IMG/VR virus record: IMGVR_UViG_3300008448_007068
Span: 1 to 38,304 of that record
Reading direction: 5' to 3' (one strand)
From: a virus
Length of the DNA stretch: 38,304 nt
Under the pieces are notes generated by a model. That model was given only the letters and a program-made list of their open reading frames with translations, made no database searches and had not been told where the DNA came from. Positions 1-7,487 of this stretch are shown here, piece by piece. The position numbers were made by a program, and so were the translations under genes. Each line of letters opens with the position of its first letter. Within the stretch, counting starts at the first letter, position 1.

Positions 1-90
1 AATCAAAGCGAATGGGATGGAGAAGACCGCTGGTTCGGCGCAAAAGACTCAAGAAGAAACCAATTTGGCACACAATATTGGCTTTTTTAA
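1..90 (+). CDS. 3' end of an unidentified gene (possibly terminase large subunit by position)
   Basis: An open frame enters from the left edge and ends at TAA 88-90, giving the last 29 residues of a protein. The tail is rich in aromatic and charged residues (Trp-Phe-Gly-Ala-Lys-Asp, ending Tyr-Trp-Leu-Phe). The piece is too short to assign by sequence. In T4 and in marine T4-like phages the gene before the tail sheath gene is usually gene 17, the large terminase subunit, so that is the positional guess only. About 55 bases of AT-rich DNA separate it from the sheath gene. Confidence 0.5.
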   Translation, partial: NQSEWDGEDRWFGAKDSRRNQFGTQYWLF

Positions 91-145
91 CTAAATTCTC
101 GGAAATAATATATATTTTAGACGAAAATATTTTCAAGGAGAATTT

Positions 146-1336
146 ATGGCACGACCAAATGTATCAGTTACAATATTAGATGAATCACTGGTTGTCCCGA
201 CATCCGAAGAAGGATCACCAACCATCGGAGCTATGGTTTCGGTTCAAGGTCTTAGTTTGTTTGGTACTACCGCAGAAAAAAATCAAGGATATTATCTAGT
301 AAATGATATTCCAGACTGGTTTTCAAGACTTCAGACATTTACACAGACAGAAAATAACTTAGGTGGCGCAAGTGGAGTTACTTTTATCGCAGGATACCTT
401 GCATCAAATGGAGCAACTGCATGGACCGATGAATGGTATTCTGTTTATAACTTCCTCCAATACGGAGCACCTTGCTATGTCGGTTTCAATAACGCTGAAG
501 CTGGTCTATCTGGCTTCTATAGTTTAGATGTTGATGTTATCTTCGAAGGTGTTACTTTAGGTAGAGAACAAACAAAAGCATTCTTTAATCATAGAGTTGC
601 AAAGGAAGCACCAGCATTTGGTGTTTTCAGTCTGATTTCAACAGATAGTGTGAATTTAGATGCTACAGATCTTGGCGTTCCAACAGCACTTTCTGGTTTG
701 AGTTCACCCGAATTTGGATGCTTTGTCTACGGTCAAAAGAATCAATTGAATGTTTCTGGTGATGGTACAACTCTTGTTAAATCAACTCTAGCTGCTGATG
801 TAGCTGGGTGCTTATCAAGAACAGATCGTGTTTCTTATCCATGGTATTCACCAGCAGGAACAAGAAGAGGTCAAATTCTAAATGTAGTTTCGCTAACACA
901 AAGTCTAACAGAAACTCAGCAAGATAATCTTTATGACAGTAAAGTAAATCCAGTCGCAACATTTGTTGGCGAAGGAACTATTTTATTCGGTGATAAGACA
1001 TATGCTGCTTCCACTTCTTCGCTTACATCAATTAATATCGCAAGACTTGTGATTTACTTGAAGAGAGCACTCACACCACTTGCTAGAGGTATTCTATTCG
1101 AACAAAATGATGCTCTAAGCAGAAATAGATTCTCAAATGCAGCAGATTCTATTCTCAGAGATGTTCAATCACAAAGAGGAATTAGTGACTATAAGGTAAT
1201 ATGCGATGAATCAAATAACACAGCTTCTGTAATTGCTGCTAAAGAATTTGTCGCTGATATCTTAATTAAACCAATTCCATCAGTTAACTTTGTACGAATT
1301 ACTATAACCAATAAAGATTTAAGTGACACTCTTTGA
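146..1336 (+). CDS. 18: Contractile tail sheath protein (gp18)
   Basis: 396-aa protein, recognised as the T4 gp18 family. The C-terminal half carries the conserved sheath core: a Gly-x-Ile-Leu-Phe-Gly-Asp-Lys-Thr segment, then Ile-Asn-Ile-Ala-Arg-Leu-Val-Ile-Tyr-Leu-Lys-Arg and a Cys-Asp-Glu-Ser-Asn-Asn-Thr stretch near residue 350. These residues build the inner sheath wall and the inter-subunit strands. T4 gp18 is 659 aa, so this version is much shorter and probably lacks most of the outer surface domains. The start is fixed by AAGGAG eight bases upstream of ATG 146. It is followed directly by the tail tube gene, the normal sheath-tube pair. Confidence 0.93.
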   Translation: MARPNVSVTILDESLVVPTSEEGSPTIGAMVSVQGLSLFGTTAEKNQGYYLVNDIPDWFSRLQTFTQTENNLGGASGVTFIAGYLASNGATAWTDEWYSVYNFLQYGAPCYVGFNNAEAGLSGFYSLDVDVIFEGVTLGREQTKAFFNHRVAKEAPAFGVFSLISTDSVNLDATDLGVPTALSGLSSPEFGCFVYGQKNQLNVSGDGTTLVKSTLAADVAGCLSRTDRVSYPWYSPAGTRRGQILNVVSLTQSLTETQQDNLYDSKVNPVATFVGEGTILFGDKTYAASTSSLTSINIARLVIYLKRALTPLARGILFEQNDALSRNRFSNAADSILRDVQSQRGISDYKVICDESNNTASVIAAKEFVADILIKPIPSVNFVRITITNKDLSDTL

Positions 1337-1354
1337 AATAACTAAGGAGTAAAA

Positions 1355-1927
1355 ATGGCTAACGGATTATCAGATTTTAGAAACAATTTCTTTGGTGTCA
1401 GACAAAATAGATTCATGGTCAACTTTACCTTTCCATCTGGAATAGGTACGGGCCTTGATCTAGACACTGTTCAAACAATATACTGCAAAGCCACACAAGC
1501 ACCTCCAAGTGCTGTTGGTCAAATTCCAGTAATGTGGCAGGGAAGACCAGTAAAATTCTCTGGTGAAAGAGTTTATGGTGACTGGGCATTGGTTATTTAC
1601 GAGGCGGCAGGGAAAAAATCATCCCATAATCTCAAAGCAGCCTTTGAGAGATGGGTCAATGCAATGGATGAAAGAAACACTCACCAAATTAATTACAATG
1701 TTGTTACTAACTGGGATCTTTATTATGATGATATTCAAACGACCAGATCAGGTCAACCAGGACAGACACCAGGTAATTATAGCAAACATATTAAATTAAT
1801 TAATTGCTTCCCAACTGAAATTTCACCAATTGATTTATCATACGATTCAGAAAATTCTTTCATTGAATTTACTGTAAACATGTCGTTTGATTATTGGGAA
1901 CCAGTAACGGCGGCTGCTGGAGCATGA
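1355..1927 (+). CDS. 19: Tail tube protein (gp19)
   Basis: 190-aa protein of the T4 gp19 tail-tube family, which stacks in hexameric rings inside the sheath to form the DNA conduit. Typical features seen are an N-terminal Phe-Arg-Asn-Asn-Phe-Phe-Gly-Val-Arg-Gln-Asn-Arg-Phe segment, a central Gly-Arg-Pro-Val-Lys-Phe-Ser-Gly-Glu-Arg segment, and a C-terminal Ile-Glu-Phe-Thr-Val-Asn-Met-Ser-Phe-Asp-Tyr-Trp strand close to the end. T4 gp19 is 163 aa, so this one is slightly longer. A clear AAGGAG precedes ATG 1355. It lies 18 bases after the sheath gene and 12 bases before the portal gene. Confidence 0.93.
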   Translation: MANGLSDFRNNFFGVRQNRFMVNFTFPSGIGTGLDLDTVQTIYCKATQAPPSAVGQIPVMWQGRPVKFSGERVYGDWALVIYEAAGKKSSHNLKAAFERWVNAMDERNTHQINYNVVTNWDLYYDDIQTTRSGQPGQTPGNYSKHIKLINCFPTEISPIDLSYDSENSFIEFTVNMSFDYWEPVTAAAGA

Positions 1928-1939
1928 CATATATAAATT

Positions 1940-3493
1940 ATGGACTTGAATTTATTTGGCTTTTTATTTGGTAAAAAACAAAATGAACCACTACAGTCAA
2001 CTGTAGAGGATCAAAAAACAACACCGTCTTTTGTTCCACCCGACGATTACGATGGAAGTGTCGTAGTCGATGCGGGTGGTTTTCTTTCGACTGTATTTGA
2101 TTTTGGTGCTCAATATAGAGATGAAAATGCTCTTATTCAGCAATACAGATCGATGTCATTGTATCCAGAGGTTGACCTAGCAATAGAAGATATTGTTAAT
2201 GATTCAATCGTATTTGATGATAACAAAAAATGTATTGAATTGAATTTAGATCAAGTAGCATTATCTGAAAATATTAAATCTAAGATATTAAATGAATATA
2301 AAAACATCTTAAAATTATTAAATTTTTCAAACACTGGATATGAAATTTTTAGACGTTGGTATATCGATGGTCGTTTGTATTATCATTGCATGATTGATAT
2401 TAATCGACCAGAAAAAGGCATACAGGAATTAAGACCAGTAGATCCTCTTAAAATTCGAAAAGTCAGAAAAGTAGAAAGAGAAAATCAAATTATCAATGGT
2501 GTACAAACACCAATTGTAAAGAAAATTGATGAGTATTATGTTTATACTGATATAGATCCTGATGCTATCTTACCAACATCAAATATTGGTATGAAGATAG
2601 CAGTAGATTCTATTGCGTATGCTACTTCTGGTCTGGTGGATCATGCTAGCAAACGAGTAATAAGTTATCTACACAAAGCAATTCGACCCTTAAACATGCT
2701 TCGGCAAATTGAAGATGCGGTTGTTATTTACCGCATGTCAAGAGCACCAGAACGAAGAGTATTTTATGTAGATGTCGGTTCTTTACCAAAACAAAAAGCC
2801 GAACAATACATGAGAGAACTCATGAATCGTTATCGTAATCGATTGATTTACGATCAAAAAACGGGTGAAATTAAAGACGATAGAAGCCATCTTTCAATGC
2901 TTGAAGACTATTGGATTCCAAGAAAAGATGGTAATCGCAGCACAGAAATAACTACGCTTGATGGTGGTCAAAATCTTGGACAGATGGAAGACGTAGAGTA
3001 TCTACAAAGAAAACTTTATAGAGCCTTGAATGTACCTATTTCTAGACTTGAAACCTCAACTGGTTTCAATATGGGTAGAACCTCAGAAATAACCAGAGAT
3101 GAAGTTAAATTCTATAAGTTTATCGAAAGAATGCGCCATAAATTTGCATCTCTTTTCTTAGAATTATTGAAGAAACAGTGCATTCTAAAGGGTATTTTAA
3201 CTCAGAACGATTGGGAAAAGATCTCTCAGGATATTATCTTTAATTTTAACAGAGATTCGTATTTCAACGATCTAAAAGAAAATGAAATTCTTCGGGAGAA
3301 AGTCGAGATGTTAAATATTCTCGCTAATTTCACAGGAACATTCTATTCTACAAATTATATTCGTAAAAATATCCTAAAAATGACAGATCAGGAAATGGCT
3401 CAAATAGATCAAGAAATAGAGATTGAAAGACGCAAGCAATTAGAACAACAGATGCAGGCTCAAGCAGCAATGCCACCTGAAGAACAGCAATGA
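1940..3493 (+). CDS. 20: Portal vertex protein (gp20)
   Basis: 517-aa protein matching the T4 gp20 portal (524 aa), the dodecameric ring at the unique capsid vertex through which DNA is packaged. Seen in the sequence: an early Gln-Tyr-Arg-Ser-Met-Ser-Leu-Tyr-Pro-Glu-Val-Asp block near residue 70, an Arg-Ala-Pro-Glu-Arg-Arg-Val-Phe-Tyr-Val-Asp-Val-Gly block near residue 270, and a Leu-Asn-Val-Pro-Ile-Ser-Arg-Leu-Glu block near residue 365, all portal hallmarks. The C-terminus is a Gln/Met-rich helix. The start has little Shine-Dalgarno sequence, so translation may depend on the gp19 gene just upstream. The stop overlaps the next ATG (ATGA at 3490). Confidence 0.95.
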   Translation: MDLNLFGFLFGKKQNEPLQSTVEDQKTTPSFVPPDDYDGSVVVDAGGFLSTVFDFGAQYRDENALIQQYRSMSLYPEVDLAIEDIVNDSIVFDDNKKCIELNLDQVALSENIKSKILNEYKNILKLLNFSNTGYEIFRRWYIDGRLYYHCMIDINRPEKGIQELRPVDPLKIRKVRKVERENQIINGVQTPIVKKIDEYYVYTDIDPDAILPTSNIGMKIAVDSIAYATSGLVDHASKRVISYLHKAIRPLNMLRQIEDAVVIYRMSRAPERRVFYVDVGSLPKQKAEQYMRELMNRYRNRLIYDQKTGEIKDDRSHLSMLEDYWIPRKDGNRSTEITTLDGGQNLGQMEDVEYLQRKLYRALNVPISRLETSTGFNMGRTSEITRDEVKFYKFIERMRHKFASLFLELLKKQCILKGILTQNDWEKISQDIIFNFNRDSYFNDLKENEILREKVEMLNILANFTGTFYSTNYIRKNILKMTDQEMAQIDQEIEIERRKQLEQQMQAQAAMPPEEQQ

Positions 3494-3714
3494 AAGTTTA
3501 CTTTTATGATAAGGAAACTCTAAAAAAAGAGCTTAAGAATAAATCAAATAAAGCTCTTATGGTTAGATTCAAGAGCCATACAAGCGTATCAATACCTAAA
3601 AATATATTAGAAATTATTCAAAATTTATCAAAAAATGATAGAACTTTTATGAAAAAGTTGCTTTCAAGTGAAAATAACTTTATTTTCTTCTTGACAAATT
3701 TCATAAAAAAATAA
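3490..3714 (+). CDS. Small basic protein of unknown function in the prohead-core position
   Basis: 74-aa lysine-rich protein I do not recognise. It begins at the ATGA that overlaps the portal stop, so it is probably translated by coupling to gp20. It is basic (many Lys, several Lys-Lys pairs) and ends in an aromatic stretch Phe-Ile-Phe-Phe-Leu-Thr-Asn-Phe, with no obvious membrane span or signal peptide. In T4 the genes between 20 and 21 encode prohead core proteins 67 and 68. This protein occupies that slot but is basic rather than acidic, so I would not call it gp67. Its location in a late head operon suggests an assembly or core role. Confidence 0.7.
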   Translation: MKVYFYDKETLKKELKNKSNKALMVRFKSHTSVSIPKNILEIIQNLSKNDRTFMKKLLSSENNFIFFLTNFIKK

Positions 3715-3717
3715 ATA
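3710..3717 (+). promoter_or_regulatory. Possible weak late promoter (AATAAATA)
   Basis: AATAAATA fits the NATAAATA late-promoter form of marine T4-like phages and lies 19 bases before the ATG of the gp67-like gene, a spacing like that before gp23. AATAAATA also occurs inside coding sequence in this window (for example 13833 and 33178), so on its own it is weak evidence. Confidence 0.35.
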
Positions 3718-3736
3718 AAAATAACGGAGAATAAAA

Positions 3737-4225
3737 ATGGAAAAATTAAACGAAGCAGTGGTACATTTAATTAATGAAGATGTTGTAAATGCAAAAAAAA
3801 TCATAGAAAACGAACTGTATGTTCGTCTTGGTAGTCTCTTGGAAAACGAACTCAAGAATTACGCACCAACTATCTTTACAGAAAAAGAAAAATTAGCAAA
3901 GAAAGATTACGATGGTGATGGCAAAATTGAGACTGGTTCACAGGAATTTCTTGGTTCAAAAGATAAAGCCATCAAAAAATCTATGGCCATGAAAGCTGAA
4001 TCTGTAGAAGACTCAGATGATGAACTTCTAGAAGAAGATGCATTTATTGAAGAACTTCAACAATTAGTTGAGTCAATCGAAGAAGATATTGGTGAAGAAC
4101 TCACTGAATCTGAAATCGAAGAATTGGCCAATATTCTATTAGAAGAAAGTGGTCCAGATGAAGACGAAGAAGAAGATTTCGAAGAAGATTTTGAAGAAGA
4201 AGAGTCCGAAGAAGAAAGCCAATAA
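3737..4225 (+). CDS. Acidic prohead core protein (gp67-like)
   Basis: 162-aa, strongly acidic protein. The N-terminus (Met-Glu-Lys-Leu-Asn-Glu-Ala, then Asp-Val-Val-Asn-Ala-Lys-Lys-Ile) resembles the start of T4 gp67, an internal scaffold component degraded by the prohead protease. The last third is an almost uninterrupted Glu/Asp tract. In the middle (about residues 56-69) is an Asp-Tyr-Asp-Gly-Asp-Gly-Lys-Ile-Glu loop resembling an EF-hand calcium-binding loop. It lies between portal and protease, as in T4. The assignment rests on charge, position and the N-terminal resemblance. A good GGAG precedes ATG 3737. Confidence 0.7.
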   Translation: MEKLNEAVVHLINEDVVNAKKIIENELYVRLGSLLENELKNYAPTIFTEKEKLAKKDYDGDGKIETGSQEFLGSKDKAIKKSMAMKAESVEDSDDELLEEDAFIEELQQLVESIEEDIGEELTESEIEELANILLEESGPDEDEEEDFEEDFEEEESEEESQ

Positions 4226-4237
4226 AAGGAAAAAATA

Positions 4238-4885
4238 ATGCTTTTAATAAAAGAAAATAATGATTCAGATATTGTAATTTCTGAAGCCGTTGATAACGGT
4301 GCAAAATCATGGTTTATTGAAGGCAAAATGATTCAGTGCAATAAGCCAAATAAAAACAACCGTATGTACGTTACTGAGCATATGGATGCGGAAGTTGCAC
4401 GCTATACCCAAAATTATATCAAAGAAAATAGAGCTTTAGGTGAATTAAATCACCCACCAACCGCAGATATAGATCTTTCAAGAGTTTCCCATAAAATCGT
4501 TAGACTAGAAAGAAATGGTAATGATTTTTATGGTAAAGCCAAAATATTATCATCTACACCGATGGGTAATATTGCAGAAAATCTTATCAAAGAAGGTGTT
4601 AAGTTGGGGGTTTCTACCAGAGGACTTGGTTCTTTAATTAAAATGAATGGTTTTAATCAAGTTCAACCAGACTTTAAGCTTGTTGCAGTAGATCTGGTAT
4701 CAGATCCATCTGCACAGGATGCCTATGTAATGGCACTTAGAGAAGGTAAGGAATGGGTATGGGCAAATGAATTTTTGCCAGAAAGTCAAGTAAATCAACA
4801 ATATAAGACTTTAAAGAAGGCTAGTAGCAGAAAATTAGAAGAAGCTGCTATAAAAATCTTTAAAGATTTTATGCGTTCTTTATAA
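4238..4885 (+). CDS. 21: Prohead core maturation protease (gp21)
   Basis: 215-aa serine protease of the T4 gp21 / herpesvirus-assemblin-like family (T4: 212 aa). It cleaves core and capsid proteins before DNA packaging. Candidate catalytic residues seen are His72 in Gly-Glu-Leu-Asn-His-Pro-Pro, Ser126 in Gly-Val-Ser-Thr-Arg-Gly-Leu-Gly, and an Asp in Val-Asp-Leu-Val-Ser-Asp-Pro-Ser (152 or 156). The same three blocks are diagnostic for the family. An AAAGGA precedes ATG 4238. It lies between the core protein and the scaffold, both likely substrates. Confidence 0.93.
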   Translation: MLLIKENNDSDIVISEAVDNGAKSWFIEGKMIQCNKPNKNNRMYVTEHMDAEVARYTQNYIKENRALGELNHPPTADIDLSRVSHKIVRLERNGNDFYGKAKILSSTPMGNIAENLIKEGVKLGVSTRGLGSLIKMNGFNQVQPDFKLVAVDLVSDPSAQDAYVMALREGKEWVWANEFLPESQVNQQYKTLKKASSRKLEEAAIKIFKDFMRSL

Positions 4886-4902
4886 GTGGAAAAATAATTT
4901 TT

Positions 4903-4910
4903 GCTAAATA
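4903..4910 (+). promoter_or_regulatory. Possible variant late promoter (GCTAAATA)
   Basis: GCTAAATA lies 27 bases before the scaffold ATG in the only sizeable gap of this part of the head operon. It deviates from TATAAATA at the second position. A similar CCTAAATA stands before the sugar island at 17217. The evidence is location only. Confidence 0.2.
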
Positions 4911-4937
4911 ATAATATAATAATTTAATGGAGAATAT

Positions 4938-5930
4938 ATGAAACAAAAGAAAGCAGTTTTCGCAGCAAATGGTACAGGAACAATGGCCGCTAATGGCGTT
5001 GAACCACAAGATGCTGGTACTGAGGTTATTCCAGACGGAACAGCACAACGAAACATGGCATCACTCAGACCAGGCGGTGGTATCGCGGGAATGTTGGCCA
5101 TGAAACAAAAAGCAGGAACCGCAATGTATCCAGAACAAGATACAGAGGAAGAAGAAGAGGGTGATATGGAAGAGCAAAAGGAATCAGTATCACTTGATAT
5201 TTCTGATTTCGCAAATGCACTTTTCGAAGGTGAAGAACTCAGCGAATCATTCAAGAAAAAGTGCATCGCTGTATTCGAAGCCGCCGTCAACGAAAAAGTT
5301 TCTATGATGGAACAAGCCATGCTTGAAGCATCAAAGAAAATCATCGAAGAACAAGTCGCTCAGTCTGTAGGTACAATCACAGAAGGTGTTGATAAATATC
5401 TCACCTATGTCTGTGAAGAATGGATGAACGAGAATCGTCTTGCTGCTGAACAAGGCATGAAGACAGAAATCGTTGAGAATTTCATTCATGGCCTTAAGGA
5501 TCTCTTTGAGAACAGCTTCATTGATGTCCCAAATGAGAAATACAATGTTGTTGATGAATTGTTCGAAGCAAATAGCGAACTTGAATCAAAACTCAATGCT
5601 CAAATCAATGAAAATCTTGAACTCAAGAATTCACTCATTGCTCATCAATGTGCAGATGCATTCGTTCAAGAATCAGCTGGTTTAGCAGATACTGAAGTTG
5701 AAAAACTCGCTGCTCTTGCAGAAGGTATTGAATTTACTTCAGTTGATCAATACAGAGAGAAAGTAAAACTTCTTCGTGAATCATATTTCAATGGTTCAGA
5801 ACAACCAGCACATCAAATAGATGAAAGCGTTTCTTCATCTACACAACAACTTGTAGAATCTGGAAGTGATATGGATTATATCGTCCGTACAATTTCAGAG
5901 CAAGTCAAGCGTTCAAATCGTAAATCGTAA
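4938..5930 (+). CDS. 22: Prohead scaffolding core protein (gp22)
   Basis: 330-aa protein in the position of T4 gp22 (269 aa), the major internal scaffold around which the capsid shell forms. After a Gly/Ala-rich N-terminal region and a Glu-rich patch near residues 70-82, the rest is predicted to be long helices rich in Glu, Lys, Leu and Ala, as expected for a coiled scaffold. Several hydrophobic-x-Glu sites, such as Leu-Phe-Glu near residue 95, could be gp21 cleavage sites. ATG 4938 has GGAG upstream. It is directly followed by the capsid gene with its own late promoter. Confidence 0.88.
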   Translation: MKQKKAVFAANGTGTMAANGVEPQDAGTEVIPDGTAQRNMASLRPGGGIAGMLAMKQKAGTAMYPEQDTEEEEEGDMEEQKESVSLDISDFANALFEGEELSESFKKKCIAVFEAAVNEKVSMMEQAMLEASKKIIEEQVAQSVGTITEGVDKYLTYVCEEWMNENRLAAEQGMKTEIVENFIHGLKDLFENSFIDVPNEKYNVVDELFEANSELESKLNAQINENLELKNSLIAHQCADAFVQESAGLADTEVEKLAALAEGIEFTSVDQYREKVKLLRESYFNGSEQPAHQIDESVSSSTQQLVESGSDMDYIVRTISEQVKRSNRKS

Positions 5931-5943
5931 AAAATAAAAAAAG

Positions 5944-5951
5944 TATAAATA
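5944..5951 (+). promoter_or_regulatory. Late promoter before the major capsid gene
   Basis: Exact TATAAATA, the T4 late promoter read by gp55-RNA polymerase with clamp gp45. It lies 21 bases before ATG 5973, leaving room for an AGGAG ribosome site. A late promoter before gene 23 is expected from T4. Confidence 0.85.
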
Positions 5952-5972
5952 AAAAAGTATAGGAGAAAATAA

Positions 5973-7412
5973 ATGGACTTTAATAGCGTTACACCTTATG
6001 ACACAATTTTAGAGAGATGGAATGCTGTGATTGATCACCCAGATCTTCCAGCAATCGATGACGTTTATCGTAAGAAGACTACCGCAGTTCTTCTTGAAAA
6101 TCAAAGAAAAGCTCTTCGTGAGCAAGCTGGCTTCCTTTCAGAAGCCCCAACAAATTCAATGAATGCTGGTGGTTTTGCTAGCACCTCTGTTGCTGGTACT
6201 AACTCAGCACTTCAAGGCTACGATCCAATTCTAATCAGCCTTGTTCGTAGAGCAATGCCAAATGTTGTTGCATACGATGTTGCTGGCGTTCAGCCAATGA
6301 CCGCACCAACTGGTCTTATCTTTGCTATGAGAGCAAGATATGATAGCCAAACAGGCCCAGAAGCCATGTATGATGAACCAATTGCTTCATTCTCTGGTGT
6401 TTCTGGTGGTACAGGAACATATCCTGGTACTACTAATGGATATACTGGTGGTTATACTTATTCAAATCCATTTGGCTCTATTGGTGGTACTGGATGGGCA
6501 AGTGGACCTCTTGCAAATAGAACAGGTCAATTTAATTTCTTCCGTGGATTCCTAACAGGACAAGCAGAAAATCTTTCAGCTTCGTCATCACAAGCAAATA
6601 CAGATGGTGTTGCAACTGGATTCCGTGAAATGGCATTCAGCATTGAGCGCGTAGCTGTCGAAGCTCGTACTCGCGCACTCAAGGCAGAATACACAACTGA
6701 ACTCGCACAAGATCTTAAGGCTGTCCACGGTCTTGATGCTGAATCAGAACTTGCAAATATTCTCTCAGTTGAAATTCTCAATGAAATTAACAGAGAAATT
6801 ATTCGTGCAGTTTATGCATCAGCTAAAGCTGGTTCAAATCAATCAGATCTTAACAAGTCTGGAGATTATAGCTTACTTACAGACTCTGATGGTCGTTGGT
6901 CAGCAGAACGCTACCGTGGCCTCATGTATCAAATCGAACGTGAAGCTAACGTAATCGCTAAAGAAACTCGTAGAGGTAAAGGCAACTTCATTCTTTGCAG
7001 CGCAGATGTTGCTTCTGCTCTCGCAATGGGTGGATTCCTCAATCTCTCACCAGCACTCAATGTTCAAATGAATGTTGATGATACTGGTAACGTCTTCGCT
7101 GGTGTTCTCAATGGTAAATATAAGGTTTATATTGACCCATTTGTTCCAGCTGGCGTAGATTTCTTCTGCGTTGGTTATAAGGGTGCTTCACCCTACGATG
7201 CTGGTATCTTCTACTGCCCATATGTTCCTCTACAAATGGTAAGAGCAGTTGGTGAAAATACCTTCCAACCAAAGATCGGCTTCAAGACTCGCTACGGTAT
7301 GGTTGCAAATCCATTCGCTGGTGGTCGTACAGCTAATGTTGGTCTTGGTGATGGTGCTAATACTTACTACCGTCTAACTCGCGTCGTTGATCTTCATGGT
7401 AATCAAGCCTAA
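5973..7412 (+). CDS. 23: Major capsid protein (gp23)
   Basis: 479-aa precursor of the T4 gp23 HK97-fold capsid protein. Residues 1-57 form a charged helical propeptide ending Gly-Phe-Leu-Ser-Glu, followed by Ala-Pro-Thr-Asn. This fits the T4 protease rule hydrophobic-x-Glu, so maturation probably occurs after Glu57. The mature part starts with a Gly/Ala/Ser-rich stretch, then Pro-Ile-Leu-Ile-Ser-Leu-Val-Arg-Arg-Ala-Met-Pro. Its end carries a conserved Lys-Thr-Arg-Tyr-Gly-Met-Val-Ala-Asn-Pro block. Codons are visibly more GC-rich than in flanking genes, as expected for a highly expressed gene. It has its own late promoter and a terminator after it. Confidence 0.96.
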   Translation: MDFNSVTPYDTILERWNAVIDHPDLPAIDDVYRKKTTAVLLENQRKALREQAGFLSEAPTNSMNAGGFASTSVAGTNSALQGYDPILISLVRRAMPNVVAYDVAGVQPMTAPTGLIFAMRARYDSQTGPEAMYDEPIASFSGVSGGTGTYPGTTNGYTGGYTYSNPFGSIGGTGWASGPLANRTGQFNFFRGFLTGQAENLSASSSQANTDGVATGFREMAFSIERVAVEARTRALKAEYTTELAQDLKAVHGLDAESELANILSVEILNEINREIIRAVYASAKAGSNQSDLNKSGDYSLLTDSDGRWSAERYRGLMYQIEREANVIAKETRRGKGNFILCSADVASALAMGGFLNLSPALNVQMNVDDTGNVFAGVLNGKYKVYIDPFVPAGVDFFCVGYKGASPYDAGIFYCPYVPLQMVRAVGENTFQPKIGFKTRYGMVANPFAGGRTANVGLGDGANTYYRLTRVVDLHGNQA

Positions 7413-7440
7413 TAGATAGGTTTGGTATAAAAAAATAAAG

Positions 7441-7474
7441 CAAAGGGTTGGGTAAAACCAACCCTTTGTTATTT
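7441..7474 (+). terminator. Strong terminator after gp23
   Basis: A perfect 11-bp stem (7441-7451 with 7458-7468), GC-rich in the middle, with a 6-base loop and TTATTTT after it. An A-rich run precedes it. It closes the capsid transcript and abuts a late promoter. Confidence 0.9.
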
Positions 7475-7482
7475 TATAAATA
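7475..7482 (+). promoter_or_regulatory. Late promoter with almost no leader before the gp3-like gene
   Basis: Exact TATAAATA directly after the T-rich end of the terminator. Only five bases (TTGTT) separate it from ATG 7488. Taking the T4 position of the element (about -13 to -6), transcription would start at or beside the A of the ATG. Confidence 0.8.
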
Positions 7483-7487
7483 TTGTT

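Noticed and set aside
1932-1939. TATAAATT directly before the portal ATG as a late promoter
   Set aside because: It touches the ATG, so transcription would begin inside the gene, and the last base deviates from consensus.
4057-4326. Reverse-strand serine-rich frame opposite the gp67-like gene
   Set aside because: It is the mirror of the GAA/GAT repeats of the acidic tail and has no ribosome site or context.
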